From Prevotellaceae bacterium (lineage in GTDB: Bacteria; Bacteroidota; Bacteroidia; Bacteroidales; Bacteroidaceae), in contig JAQXXT010000097.1 in the NCBI GenBank assembly GCA_029226205.1, positions 1-51,320 on the forward strand: a DNA stretch of 51,320 nt, read 5' to 3'. Positions within the stretch are counted from its first letter, which is position 1. Each line of letters starts with the position of its first letter. Position numbers and translations under genes: made by a program. Below, piece by piece: positions 30,183 through 38,449 of the stretch. The notes beneath the pieces are model-generated. The model was not told where the DNA came from and ran no database searches. It worked only from the letters and a program-made list of their open reading frames with translations.

Positions 30183-32156
30183 ATGAAGAGGATAACCACA
30201 TTTTTATTTCTGTTGCTGACTGTTGTCAGCATCCGTGCCCAGTATCGTGTTGACAGACTGATGTCGGCCGGTCGCAGTGCTATGTTTTATGAGGATTATA
30301 TCCTCTCCATCCAATATTTCAACCTCGCCATTGGTGCCAAGCCTTATCTTTATGAGCCTTGGTACTATCGTGGCGTGGCTAAGTTCTATCTCGATGATTT
30401 TGTAGGTTCCGAACAGGATGTCTCGAAGGCGATGTCGCTGAATCCCTATATTGTGGGGATGTATGACCTTCGTGCCATAGACCGTATCCGTCAGAAAAAC
30501 TATGCCGGTGCCATCAGTGATTACGATCATGCCATTCGTCTGGAACCCAACAATCAAAACTATTGGTTCAACCGCGCTTTGTGTCGTTACAACAGTGGAC
30601 AACTCCAGCAGGCCCAGCTCGACCTCGACACCGTCGTGACGAAATGGAAGACCTTCGCCAACGCCTATACGCTCAAGGCACAGATCGCCCTTCAGCAACG
30701 GGACACCACGCTGGCTGCCCGTATGCTCGACAACAGTCTGCAGTATGATCCTTACGATGCCGACGCATGGCGGACACGCGGACTCATCGCTTTGAACCGT
30801 CGACAGTGGCGCGATGCCGATGCCCACCTTTCCAAGGCTATCCATCTGCAGCCGAAGCGCGTGGATATGTATCTCAACCGGGCGCTCTGCCGCATAAACT
30901 ATAATAATCTCCGTGGTGCCATGGATGACTATGATAAAGTCTGCGAGCTCGATCCAAACAACTTCCTCGGGCATTATAACCGTGGACTGCTCCGTGTGCA
31001 ACTCGGTGATGACAACCGGGCTATCAAGGATTTCGACTTCATCGTGAAGAAGGAGCCGCATAACTTCATGGCTGTCTATAACCGTGCCTTGTTGAACGAT
31101 AAGGTCGGCAATCTCCGTGCTGCCATCCGTGACTACAGTCTTGTCATCCAACAGTTCCCGAACTTCTGGACGGGACTCTCGCAGCGTGCCCAGTGTTACC
31201 GTAAACTCGGTATGACGAAACAGGCAGAGTTTGATGAGTTTCGGATCTTCAAGGCTCAGATGGAGAAGCATGTCGGTATCCAGCCACGCTGGTCGGCTGC
31301 CACACGCCGCCTCGTCCGTAAGCGTTCAGAGATTGACCTGAGGAAATACGACCAGATCGTTGTGCCTGATGAAGAGCCGACGGCAGAAGCGACGACGGAA
31401 TATAAGAGCGAATATCGCGGAAAGGTACAGAACCGTCAGGTCAGTGCCGACATCCTTCCGATGTTCGGACTCTCTGTCGTGAAGCCTACGAATGCCGTCA
31501 ACGGCAGTACGACCTTCGATGCCCTTGTGGATCAGTTCAACCAGCGGAGTCATGAAAATCCGTTGTATGTTTCCTCCCTGAAGACCCAGCTCACCGAACA
31601 ACAGAGTCTTGCCATCTTCAAACGTATCGATGCCCTCACGGAGAAGATCACGAAGGAGCAGCAGACTTCCCGCAGCAAGCAGTTGCTGTTGGAGCGTGCC
31701 GTGGCCTATAGTTCCCTCCAGGATTTCGAGTCTGCTATCAATGATCTTACGGCTGTGTTGCAGCTCGACGACAAAAATGCACTTGCTTACTGGCAGCGTG
31801 CGGTCTGTGAATCGATGTTGACCAACTATGCCCAGAGTCAGGGCCAGCAGGTGCAGGTCTCCCCGGGACAGATGCGTGCCGACTTTGATGAGGCTATCAA
31901 GGATCATCCGAAGAGTCCATACCTATTTTATAATAGAGGAAATATGCATGCCGGCAATAAGGAATACAATCAGGCCATCGACGACTATACGGCAGCGCTG
32001 CGTCTTGACAGTCGTTTTGCTGAGGCGTATTACAACCGTGGCATCCTCCGTTGCAAGACCAAACATGTGAAGGAGGGTATTGCTGATCTCAGTAAGGCCG
32101 GTGAGCTTGGCCTCTATGATGCCTACGCCGTGATTAAGCAATTCGAAGAAAAATGA
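30183..32156 (+). CDS. Large secreted TPR-repeat protein
   Basis: 657 residues with a signal peptide (MKRITTFLFLLLTVVSIRAQ). About eight clear TPR units follow between residues 40 and 350 (LAIGAKPYLYEPWYYRGVAK, DHAIRLEPNNQNYWFNRALC, SKAIHLQPKRVDMYLNRALC, DKVCELDPNNFLGHYNRGLL). More TPRs occur at the C terminus (about 510-650, TAALRDSRFAEAYYNRGILR-like repeats), separated by a linker rich in charged residues (about 375-450). It probably scaffolds envelope complexes. In Bacteroidales a TPR gene commonly lies between def and thrS. It is followed by a terminator. Confidence 0.88.
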   Translation: MKRITTFLFLLLTVVSIRAQYRVDRLMSAGRSAMFYEDYILSIQYFNLAIGAKPYLYEPWYYRGVAKFYLDDFVGSEQDVSKAMSLNPYIVGMYDLRAIDRIRQKNYAGAISDYDHAIRLEPNNQNYWFNRALCRYNSGQLQQAQLDLDTVVTKWKTFANAYTLKAQIALQQRDTTLAARMLDNSLQYDPYDADAWRTRGLIALNRRQWRDADAHLSKAIHLQPKRVDMYLNRALCRINYNNLRGAMDDYDKVCELDPNNFLGHYNRGLLRVQLGDDNRAIKDFDFIVKKEPHNFMAVYNRALLNDKVGNLRAAIRDYSLVIQQFPNFWTGLSQRAQCYRKLGMTKQAEFDEFRIFKAQMEKHVGIQPRWSAATRRLVRKRSEIDLRKYDQIVVPDEEPTAEATTEYKSEYRGKVQNRQVSADILPMFGLSVVKPTNAVNGSTTFDALVDQFNQRSHENPLYVSSLKTQLTEQQSLAIFKRIDALTEKITKEQQTSRSKQLLLERAVAYSSLQDFESAINDLTAVLQLDDKNALAYWQRAVCESMLTNYAQSQGQQVQVSPGQMRADFDEAIKDHPKSPYLFYNRGNMHAGNKEYNQAIDDYTAALRLDSRFAEAYYNRGILRCKTKHVKEGIADLSKAGELGLYDAYAVIKQFEEK

Positions 32157-32191
32157 TAGAGAAGTAAGGAAGTAGATTACAAGAAAATATG

Positions 32192-32240
32192 GCGGGAACA
32201 TAGGTGCATCTATGTTTCCGCTATATTTTTCATTTTTTTA
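32192..32240 (+). terminator. Intrinsic terminator of the SPOR-ruvX-def-TPR operon
   Basis: GCGGGAACATAG pairs with CTATGTTTCCGC over 12 bp (one wobble) around GTGCAT, followed by TATATTTTTCATTTTTTT. Confidence 0.85.
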
Positions 32241-32274
32241 TATTTATAATTTTTTACGTCTCAAAAATTAGTCG

Positions 32275-32282
32275 TAATTTTG
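32275..32282 (+). promoter_or_regulatory. Promoter of thrS (-7 box TAATTTTG)
   Basis: TAATTTTG matches TAnnTTTG, giving a leader of about 30 nt before ATG 32319. That is too short for a T-box or attenuator. Confidence 0.7.
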
Positions 32283-32318
32283 CAAGCAATAAATTGATTT
32301 ATAAAACTAATTTGTACG

Positions 32319-34271
32319 ATGGTTAAAATCACTTTCCCGGATGGGTCCGTTCGTGAGTACGAGCAGGGCGTAACCGGACTTCAAATCGCAGAGAGCATCT
32401 CACCGGCTCTCGCCCGCGACGTTGTATCTTGCGGGGTTAATGGTGAGACCGTAGAGCTCAATCGTCCGATCAATGAGGATGCCACGATCGCCCTCTATAA
32501 GTTTGACGATGATGAAGGCAAGAAGACTTTCTGGCACACTTCCGCCCACTTGTTGGCAGAGGCCCTTCAGGAGCTTTACCCTGGCATCCAGTTCGGTTTC
32601 GGTCCCGCTGTAGAGAATGGCTTCTTCTATGATGTCATGCCGGCACCGGGGCAGACGATCTCCGAGAACGACTTCCCGAAGATTGAGGCAAAGATGAAGG
32701 AACTGGCAAAGAAGAATGAGCCCGTCGTTCGCCGTGAGGTCTCCAAGGCTGATGCGCTGAAGGAGTTCAAGGCTGACGGTCAGCAATATAAGTGCGAGCA
32801 TATCGAGCAGGATCTTGCCGATGGTACGATCACTACTTACACGCAGGGATCCTTCACCGATCTGTGCCGTGGTCCTCACTTGATGTCCACGGGTGCCATC
32901 AAGGCTATCAAGATCACGAGTGTCGCCGGTGCGTTCTGGCGTGGTGATGCCAAGCGCGAGCAGATGACGCGTATCTATGGTATCACGTTCCCGAAAAAGA
33001 AGATGCTCGATGAGTATCTCGCTATGCTCGAAGAGGCCAAGAAGCGCGATCACCGTAAGATCGGTAAGGAGATGGAGCTCTTCATGTTCTCCGACCGCGT
33101 CGGTAAGGGCCTGCCTATCTGGTTGCCGAAGGGTACCCAGCTGCGTCTGCGTCTTCAGGACTTGCTGCGTAAGCTCTTGAAGCCGTACAACTACCAGGAG
33201 GTCATCACTCCGGGAATTGGTTCCAAGAACCTCTATGTTACTTCCGGTCACTATGCTCATTATGGTAAGGACGCTTTCCAGCCTATCCATACGCCTGAGG
33301 AAGGTGAGGAGTATATGCTGAAGCCGATGAACTGTCCTCATCACTGTGAGGTCTATGCCCGTAAGCCGCGTAGCTATAAAGACCTGCCGCTGCGTATCGC
33401 TGAGTTCGGTACCGTCTTCCGTTACGAGAAGAGCGGTGAGCTCCACGGACTGACACGTGTACGTACGTTCACGCAGGATGATGCTCATATCTTCGTTCGT
33501 CCGGATCAGGTAAAGTCTGAGTTCGAGTCCATCATCGATATCATCCTGAAGGTATTCCATATCTTCGGCTTCGATAATTATGATGCTCAGATCTCTCTCC
33601 GTGATCCTAAGGATAAGGAGAAGTACATCGGTTCCGATGAAATCTGGCAGGTCAGTGAGGATGCTATCCGTCAGGCTTGTAAGGAGAAAGGCCTGCATAC
33701 GCACGAGGAAGTCGGCGAGGCTGCTTTCTATGGCCCGAAGCTCGACTTCATGGTGAAAGATGCCATCGGCCGTAAGTGGCAGCTCGGTACTATCCAGGTA
33801 GACTACAACCTTCCGGCTCGTTTCAAACTGGAATATACTGCTGAGGATAATAGTAAGAAGACTCCGGTGATGATTCACCGTGCTCCTTTCGGTTCCCTCG
33901 AGCGTTTCACCGCTGTGCTTATCGAGCATACTGCCGGTCACTTCCCCTTGTGGCTCATTCCTGATCAGGTGGCTATCCTCCCGATCTCTGAGAAGTATAA
34001 TGACTACGCCATGAAGGTGAAGAAATACTTCGACTCCGTGGATGTCCGTAGCATCATCGATGACCGTAACGAGAAGGTCGGTCGTAAGATCCGTGACAAC
34101 GAGCTCAAGCGTGTGCCTTACATGCTGATCGTTGGTGAGAAAGAGGCTGCTGATGGTCTCGTCTCTATGCGTCAGCAGGGTGGCGGCGAGCAGGCTACAA
34201 TGAAGATGGAAGACTTCGCTAAGCGTATTAACGACGAGGTGAAGGAACAGCTGAAGGCGGCTGAGGAGTAA
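32319..34271 (+). CDS. thrS: Threonine-tRNA ligase
   Basis: 650 residues. The TGS domain is at about 1-62. The editing/SAD domain contains [11 protein letters not shown] near residues 73-83 and a tRNA-SAD strand at about 180-230. The class II catalytic core includes the zinc-ligand motif [10 protein letters not shown], motif 2 [18 protein letters not shown], and motif 3 [21 protein letters not shown]. The anticodon-binding domain covers about 545-650. Full length with no missing motif. It has its own promoter and a terminator right after, so infC is not cotranscribed with it here. Confidence 0.97.
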   Translation: MVKITFPDGSVREYEQGVTGLQIAESISPALARDVVSCGVNGETVELNRPINEDATIALYKFDDDEGKKTFWHTSAHLLAEALQELYPGIQFGFGPAVENGFFYDVMPAPGQTISENDFPKIEAKMKELAKKNEPVVRREVSKADALKEFKADGQQYKCEHIEQDLADGTITTYTQGSFTDLCRGPHLMSTGAIKAIKITSVAGAFWRGDAKREQMTRIYGITFPKKKMLDEYLAMLEEAKKRDHRKIGKEMELFMFSDRVGKGLPIWLPKGTQLRLRLQDLLRKLLKPYNYQEVITPGIGSKNLYVTSGHYAHYGKDAFQPIHTPEEGEEYMLKPMNCPHHCEVYARKPRSYKDLPLRIAEFGTVFRYEKSGELHGLTRVRTFTQDDAHIFVRPDQVKSEFESIIDIILKVFHIFGFDNYDAQISLRDPKDKEKYIGSDEIWQVSEDAIRQACKEKGLHTHEEVGEAAFYGPKLDFMVKDAIGRKWQLGTIQVDYNLPARFKLEYTAEDNSKKTPVMIHRAPFGSLERFTAVLIEHTAGHFPLWLIPDQVAILPISEKYNDYAMKVKKYFDSVDVRSIIDDRNEKVGRKIRDNELKRVPYMLIVGEKEAADGLVSMRQQGGGEQATMKMEDFAKRINDEVKEQLKAAEE

Positions 34272-34272
34272 A

Positions 34273-34311
34273 GCCTCACCCCCAACCCCTCTCCGAAGGA
34301 GAGGGGAGTGA
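34273..34311. repeat. Second-family intergenic repeat copy
   Basis: GCCTCACCCCCAACCCCTCT then CCGAAGGAGAGGGGAGTGAA, the archetypal single arm of this family with a CCCCTCTCC/GGAGAGGGG hairpin. It starts just after the thrS stop codon. Confidence 0.8.
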
Positions 34312-34321
34312 ATACTGAGAC

Positions 34322-34362
34322 ACGCCCTGACTTTCTACTGTGTGGAGAGTCAGGGCGTTTTT
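34322..34362 (+). terminator. Intrinsic terminator of thrS
   Basis: ACGCCCTGACT (34322-34332) and AGTCAGGGCGT (34348-34358) are perfect complements, followed by TTTTTG. Confidence 0.88.
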
Positions 34363-34821
34363 GTGTCAAATTCGTAGTTATTATTTGTATCGCCATGTCT
34401 CTGTTTTGTGTCGATGTTGTATGGAGGTAAATGGGTTGAGAATCGCGTGGAAATCAGCGAGTGGGGGAATGGTCGGAAATTCGCTAAATTTGAGCGAGTT
34501 GCTTATCTTGTTGATAATCAGTGAGGTTGTGTCTTTAGGCCCTTTTCGAGTGAATAAATATCCATGAAAAAGGGTTGCTGGATGCGCACACAGGAATATT
34601 CTTGCAGGCATTTTCAGAAATATCTCAGTCATTTACGAGGCGTAAATAACGTAGATAGAAAAATATCTCACGTAGATATTTTCATAAATGACTTGTTTAC
34701 AAAATTTTCTCCGAAGGACAACAAAATTTCATCGTGGTTTTGTCATGTGTGAGTGACATTTTGAGGTTTCCCTTTTCCAGAATTGAAATCCGGAGTAACC
34801 TTTTTCTTTTTGCGGAATTTT
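34363..34821. other. Non-coding stretch between thrS terminator and DUF4738 promoter
   Basis: About 460 bp with no convincing gene. The longest open frame (83 codons on the minus strand, 34381-34632) has no promoter, ribosome site or family resemblance that I can see. The stretch contains a palindromic block at 34627-34693 that shares motifs with 48140-48280, and is otherwise AT-rich. It may be a decayed mobile element or a repeated intergenic cassette. Confidence 0.5.
34627..34693. repeat. AT-rich palindromic block sharing motifs with 48140-48280
   Basis: AGTCATTTA (34627-34635) and TAAATGACT (34685-34693) form an outer inverted repeat. Inside are TTTACGAGGCGTAAATAACG, two copies of ACGTAGATA, and the hairpin AAAATATCT-CACGT-AGATATTTT. 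The motifs TTTACGAG(G/T)CGTAAATAAC and TCACGTAGATA recur near 48160-48280. Confidence 0.65.
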
Positions 34822-34853
34822 CTTGTTTCTTTCGATAAAAAGTAGTAAATTTG
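34822..34853 (+). promoter_or_regulatory. Promoter of the DUF4738 lipoprotein gene
   Basis: CTTG at 34822-34825 and TAAATTTG at 34846-34853 with a 20-bp spacer. The leader is about 15-20 nt. Confidence 0.65.
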
Positions 34854-34873
34854 CACTTAATAATAAAACTGCA

Positions 34874-35428
34874 ATGAAAACGAAATATGTGTTCCTCCTC
34901 ATGCTGGCGATGACCCTCGGTCTGAGTGGCTGTAAGGAGAAAAAAGTCAGTAAGGACATCATCACCACACTTCCTAAGAAACCGAAGGTGAAACCCACTC
35001 AGTCGATGTCGGCTTATCATGATGAGCGGCAGACAGACTGGTGTGAGAGTAAGTATACCGTCTCGGTAACGCGTGAGGCAGATCACAGTCTTCCCCTCGT
35101 ACATGGCGATGACAGTACGAAGTATTTCGATAATCATGTGACCGTGAGAGTGTTCCGTGAAGACAAGACGGTATTCTTTGAACAGACGTTTACGAAGGAT
35201 TTCTTTAGGAAATACGTTGGCGATGAGAATATGGATGCCAGTGCTCTTCTGGGTGTCGTCTTCGTGAAAGCGGAGGGTGACTATCTCTATTTCGCCGTCA
35301 GCGTTGGTTCTCCCGATGTCACGAGTGATGAATATGTTCCCTTGGTACTGAAACTCTCCCGTTTCGGTAATCTGACGGTTACGAAAGATGACCATCTGGA
35401 CACGAGCAGTCAGGAGGAAGAAGAATAG
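34874..35428 (+). CDS. DUF4738-type lipoprotein
   Basis: 184 residues. The lipobox is LSGC after MKTKYVFLLMLAMTLG. The mature part starts KEKKVSKDIITTLPKKPKVK and continues with beta-rich sequence (YTVSVTREADHSLPLV, HVTVRVFREDKTVFFEQTFTKDF, DYLYFAVSVGSPDVTSDEYV) and an acidic tail. I recognise it as the Bacteroidota DUF4738 type, of unknown function. The start at 34874 is chosen over the upstream in-frame 34823 because the latter lies in the promoter. Monocistronic, convergent with the ribH operon across a strong hairpin. Confidence 0.8.
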   Translation: MKTKYVFLLMLAMTLGLSGCKEKKVSKDIITTLPKKPKVKPTQSMSAYHDERQTDWCESKYTVSVTREADHSLPLVHGDDSTKYFDNHVTVRVFREDKTVFFEQTFTKDFFRKYVGDENMDASALLGVVFVKAEGDYLYFAVSVGSPDVTSDEYVPLVLKLSRFGNLTVTKDDHLDTSSQEEEE

Positions 35429-35451
35429 TCAGTCTATTTGGAAAGATAAAA

Positions 35452-35492
35452 AGAATGGCTTTAATGAGTAGGGCACTCATTAAAGCCATTCT
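35452..35492. terminator. Bidirectional terminator between DUF4738 and the ribH operon
   Basis: AGAATGGCTTTAATGAG and CTCATTAAAGCCATTCT are perfect 17-bp complements around TAGGGCA. T-rich sequence follows on the minus strand (TTTTTATC) and, more weakly, on the plus strand (GCATTTTAG). Confidence 0.88.
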
Positions 35493-35507
35493 GCATTTTA
35501 GAAGTTT

Positions 35508-35888
35508 TTATTTCATCAGTTTTCGATAGAATTTCTCGAAACTCTGCGGGTGCTTTCCTTGAAGGACAGTATTGAGGAAACAGTTGGCAACGATCTGTGT
35601 ATCGTTGAGATCGACACCTTTCTCTTTCCGCAGTTCCTTGCCAAGGATCACATCCCAGGAAGTCTGAAAGCACGTGTCAGGAACACCGACGAAGGTCTCG
35701 TCTGTCGACGGGTTGTCGATGAACTGGAAACGGATGTCCTTCTTACTCAGTGTCGGTTTCAGACTCTGGAGCATCTCGAAAGCCTTCCGGAACACATCCT
35801 CATGGAGATGAGCGTTTGGGAACATATTATTGACTTCGGGGAAAATCTCGTCGAAGTCGTATGCCTGTAGTAACTGATAAAACTTCAT
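35508..35888 (-). CDS. Hypothetical protein downstream of ribH
   Basis: 126 residues from the ATG at 35888 (MKFYQLLQAYDFDEIFPEV). A longer in-frame start would overlap ribH. It is predominantly helical, with DVFRKAFEMLQSLKPTLSKK, RFQFIDNPSTDETFVGVPDT and WDVILGKELRKEK. I do not recognise a named domain or any catalytic motif. It starts 5 nt after the ribH stop, so it is clearly part of that operon. Confidence 0.75.
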   Translation of the reverse strand: MKFYQLLQAYDFDEIFPEVNNMFPNAHLHEDVFRKAFEMLQSLKPTLSKKDIRFQFIDNPSTDETFVGVPDTCFQTSWDVILGKELRKEKGVDLNDTQIVANCFLNTVLQGKHPQSFEKFYRKLMK

Positions 35889-35893
35889 ATAAG

Positions 35894-36370
35894 TTAGAAT
35901 TTTGCCATTTTGATTGCATCGACGGCGCATTCGTCACCCTTGTTGCCGAGTTTACCACCGGCGCGGTCCTTTGCCTGCTGGAGGTCATTCGTCGTGAGGA
36001 GTCCGTAGATTACCGGCGTATCCTGCGTGGCGTTGATGCGAGCGATGCCATAGGTGACACCCTGACAGATATAGTCGAAATGCGGTGTCTCACCGCGGAT
36101 GACAGAGCCGAGGATGATGACGGCATCATAGCCACCGTTGAGGACCATCTGCTTGGCGCCATAGACAAGCTCGAAACTTCCCGGCACCGTCTTCACATGG
36201 ATATTCTCCGACAGCGCGCCGTGTTTCTCGAGCGTCTTCACGGCTCCCTCGAGGAGGGCACCCGTGATCTCACTGTTCCATTCTGCCACGACAATGCCGA
36301 AGCACATATTGGAAGCGTCAGGGACACTGTCGAAATCGTAATCTGATAAATTATGTAATGCTGTAGCCAT
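35894..36370 (-). CDS. ribH: 6,7-dimethyl-8-ribityllumazine synthase
   Basis: 158 residues. It catalyses the penultimate step of riboflavin synthesis and usually forms icosahedral shells. The signature segments are present: [56 protein letters not shown], and the C-terminal [23 protein letters not shown]. It lies 15 nt after the TPR membrane protein gene. No other rib genes are in the window and no FMN riboswitch is seen in the operon leader. Confidence 0.96.
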   Translation of the reverse strand: MATALHNLSDYDFDSVPDASNMCFGIVVAEWNSEITGALLEGAVKTLEKHGALSENIHVKTVPGSFELVYGAKQMVLNGGYDAVIILGSVIRGETPHFDYICQGVTYGIARINATQDTPVIYGLLTTNDLQQAKDRAGGKLGNKGDECAVDAIKMAKF

Positions 36371-36385
36371 ATCTAAAAGGAAAAT

Positions 36386-37084
36386 TTAGTTGCTGGCACG
36401 TGCGATATACTTGTCAATCTCGTTGCTCTGTACGAGCTGAGAAGCGGCATAGTTCTTCTTGATGTCCTGATAGACTTTCAGCGCGTCAGCTTTCTTGCCC
36501 TGGCTCTCGAGGATCATACCAGCCTTCAGCATGAAAGTAGGAGAGAGGGAATTGTTCACACCGTTGTGACCTTCATCGTCAGCCATGGAAGCAGCCTTCT
36601 TGAACTGGTCAACGGCTTTGTCAAGCTGGTTCAGATGAGCGTAAGCGTCACCCAGTGCGGCCTCAGCGGCAGGAGAGACCATCTGGTCGCTGCTCGGAGA
36701 GTAAGCCTCGAGATATTTCTCGGCCTCAGCCCATTTGTTCAGGTTGGCATAGCTCAGTCCGGCATAGAGGTTAGCAAGGTTGGCGGCGTCAGTGCCACTG
36801 TAGTCGTCTGCAATCTTGGCGAAGCCGACATATCCGGCACCATCACCATTGACAGCCTTGTCGAACATCTCATTGTCGAAATATTCCTGGCCACGAGCCA
36901 GTGCCGTGCTGGCTTTCTCTGCACGCGGCGCAGCGATGAGGCTGCGATAAGCGAAGAAGCCGCCGACGAGGACGATGAGGGCTACGATAACAGTGATGAT
37001 CGTCTTCTTGTATTTCTCATAGAAGACCTCGGATGTTGTGAGTGCGTCGAATGTCTCTGCATTCGGATTTTTTTTGTTTGCCAT
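36386..37084 (-). CDS. TPR-containing membrane-anchored protein (YfgM-like)
   Basis: 232 residues: a cytoplasmic N terminus (MANKKNPNAETFDALTTSEVFYEKYKK), one transmembrane helix (TIITVIVALIVLVGGFFAYRS, about 29-49), then TPR-like helices (RGQEYFDNEMFDKAVNG, LANLYAGLSYANLNKWAEAEKYL, AALGDAYAHLNQLDKAVDQFKKAA, DALKVYQDIKKNY). In other bacteria such proteins (YfgM) link the Sec translocon to periplasmic chaperones; that transfer is inference. It is the first gene of the ribH operon and divergent from recF. Confidence 0.88.
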   Translation of the reverse strand: MANKKNPNAETFDALTTSEVFYEKYKKTIITVIVALIVLVGGFFAYRSLIAAPRAEKASTALARGQEYFDNEMFDKAVNGDGAGYVGFAKIADDYSGTDAANLANLYAGLSYANLNKWAEAEKYLEAYSPSSDQMVSPAAEAALGDAYAHLNQLDKAVDQFKKAASMADDEGHNGVNNSLSPTFMLKAGMILESQGKKADALKVYQDIKKNYAASQLVQSNEIDKYIARASN

Positions 37085-37170
37085 TTGTTTATTTTCGTTC
37101 TTTTTATTTTTTCCGTTTTCAATAGGCGCGTTCCTGTCCGTCAGAACAGAGTGAACCCATTTCTTCGGCG

Positions 37171-37178
37171 CAAAATTA
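37171..37178 (-). promoter_or_regulatory. Promoter of the TPR-ribH operon (-7 box TAATTTTG)
   Basis: The complement of 37171-37178 is TAATTTTG; the leader to ATG 37084 is about 80 nt. Confidence 0.65.
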
Positions 37179-37261
37179 CAGAAAATATTGGAGATATAGA
37201 AATTTATCCCTCACTTTTTATTTTTTAAGGTCTCCTTTTTCTATTTCTGAACAAAAAAACG

Positions 37262-37269
37262 TAATTTTG
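37262..37269 (+). promoter_or_regulatory. recF promoter (-7 box TAATTTTG), nearly leaderless
   Basis: TAATTTTG ends only 5 nt before the recF ATG at 37275. The start site normally falls several bases after this box, so the mRNA would begin at or just before the start codon. Confidence 0.6.
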
Positions 37270-37274
37270 CAGCC

Positions 37275-38375
37275 ATGATTATCAAGCATCTCTCTCTCAT
37301 CAACTATAAGAACATCCGCGAGGCGACACTCGACTTCTCTCCGAAGATGAACTGCTTCATTGGTCACAACGGAGTGGGGAAGACGAATCTCCTCGACGCT
37401 TTGTATTATCTCTCGTTTTGTCACAGCGCCTTCAATCCTATCGACTCGCAGCTGATCACCCATGGCGAGGGCTTTATGGTGCTGGAGGGAATCTATACTC
37501 CCGATGATGGCGGCGACGAGGAACATATATATTGTGGTATGAAGCGCGGACAGAAGAAGCATTTCAAGCGCAATAAGAAGGAATATAAGCGTTTGTCAGA
37601 ACATATCGGTCTGATACCCGTGGTGTTTGTGTCTCCTTCCGACACGAGTCTTGTCGATGGGGGCAGTGAACAACGTCGGAAACTCATGGACCGTGTTATT
37701 TCCCAATATGATCCTTCCTATATGGATGCCCTGAACAGCAACAATAAGGCACTGCAGCAGCGGAATGCCTTATTGAAACAAGAGGATCCCGACACGCAAC
37801 TCCTTGATATCTGGGAGCGGGAGATGGCTTCGTCAGGGGAAATCCTCTATCATAAACGTGCGGACTTCATCAACCGCCTTGAACCGTTGTTCCGGCAGAT
37901 CTACAGTCAGCTCTCCGGCGGACACGAACAGGTTAGTCTGCAGTATGTCTCTCATGGACAGCGCGGTCCGCTGCTTGATGTCATTCAGCGGGACCGTTTC
38001 AAGGACCTCGCCGTAGGCTATTCGCTCCATGGCGTCCATCGTGATGATCTGGAGATGCTCATTGATGGCTTTCAGATGAAGCGGGAAGGGTCACAGGGAC
38101 AGACGAAGACGTTTGTCATTGCGTTGAAACTCGCGCAGTTTGACTTCCTCCGTCAGACCGCCAGCAGGACGACGCCACTCCTTCTGCTCGATGATATCTT
38201 CGACAAGCTCGATGCCCGGCGCGTAGAGCAGATTATCCATCTCGTGTCGAGTGACCGCTACGGCCAGATCTTTATCACGGATACCAACCGTGAACATCTC
38301 GACCGTATCCTCGCCGCCTCTCATGCTGACTATCGGCTCTTTGAAGTGGAGGATGGTGAAGCGAAGCTCGTTTAA
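37275..38375 (+). CDS. recF: DNA replication and repair protein RecF
   Basis: 366 residues. This SMC-like ATPase helps RecOR load RecA at single-strand gaps. Walker A is GHNGVGKT (30-37), the signature-like region is YSLHGVHRDDLEM near residue 255, and Walker B is LLLLDDIFDKLDARR near residues 304-318. Length and order match the family. Alternative starts are unlikely because MIIKHLSLINYKNI is the conserved N terminus. In many bacteria recF is near dnaA or dnaN; neither is in this window. Confidence 0.96.
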   Translation: MIIKHLSLINYKNIREATLDFSPKMNCFIGHNGVGKTNLLDALYYLSFCHSAFNPIDSQLITHGEGFMVLEGIYTPDDGGDEEHIYCGMKRGQKKHFKRNKKEYKRLSEHIGLIPVVFVSPSDTSLVDGGSEQRRKLMDRVISQYDPSYMDALNSNNKALQQRNALLKQEDPDTQLLDIWEREMASSGEILYHKRADFINRLEPLFRQIYSQLSGGHEQVSLQYVSHGQRGPLLDVIQRDRFKDLAVGYSLHGVHRDDLEMLIDGFQMKREGSQGQTKTFVIALKLAQFDFLRQTASRTTPLLLLDDIFDKLDARRVEQIIHLVSSDRYGQIFITDTNREHLDRILAASHADYRLFEVEDGEAKLV

Positions 38376-38422
38376 GGAATAAAAAATAATATAAAAACTA
38401 TCCTCTTTCCATTCTTTTTTCG

Positions 38423-38430
38423 TAACTTTG
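38423..38430 (+). promoter_or_regulatory. Promoter of the M3 peptidase operon (-7 box TAACTTTG)
   Basis: TAACTTTG exactly matches TAnnTTTG, 19 nt before ATG 38450. Confidence 0.7.
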
Positions 38431-38449
38431 CAGTAAAATAAAAGATGTT

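Noticed and set aside
32283..32318. A threonine attenuator or T-box before thrS
   Set aside because: The predicted leader is about 30 nt with no hairpin; the upstream hairpin belongs to the previous operon's terminator.
34381..34632. An 83-codon minus-strand gene
   Set aside because: No promoter, ribosome site or recognisable family, and it overlaps the palindromic block at 34627. I treat the region as non-coding.
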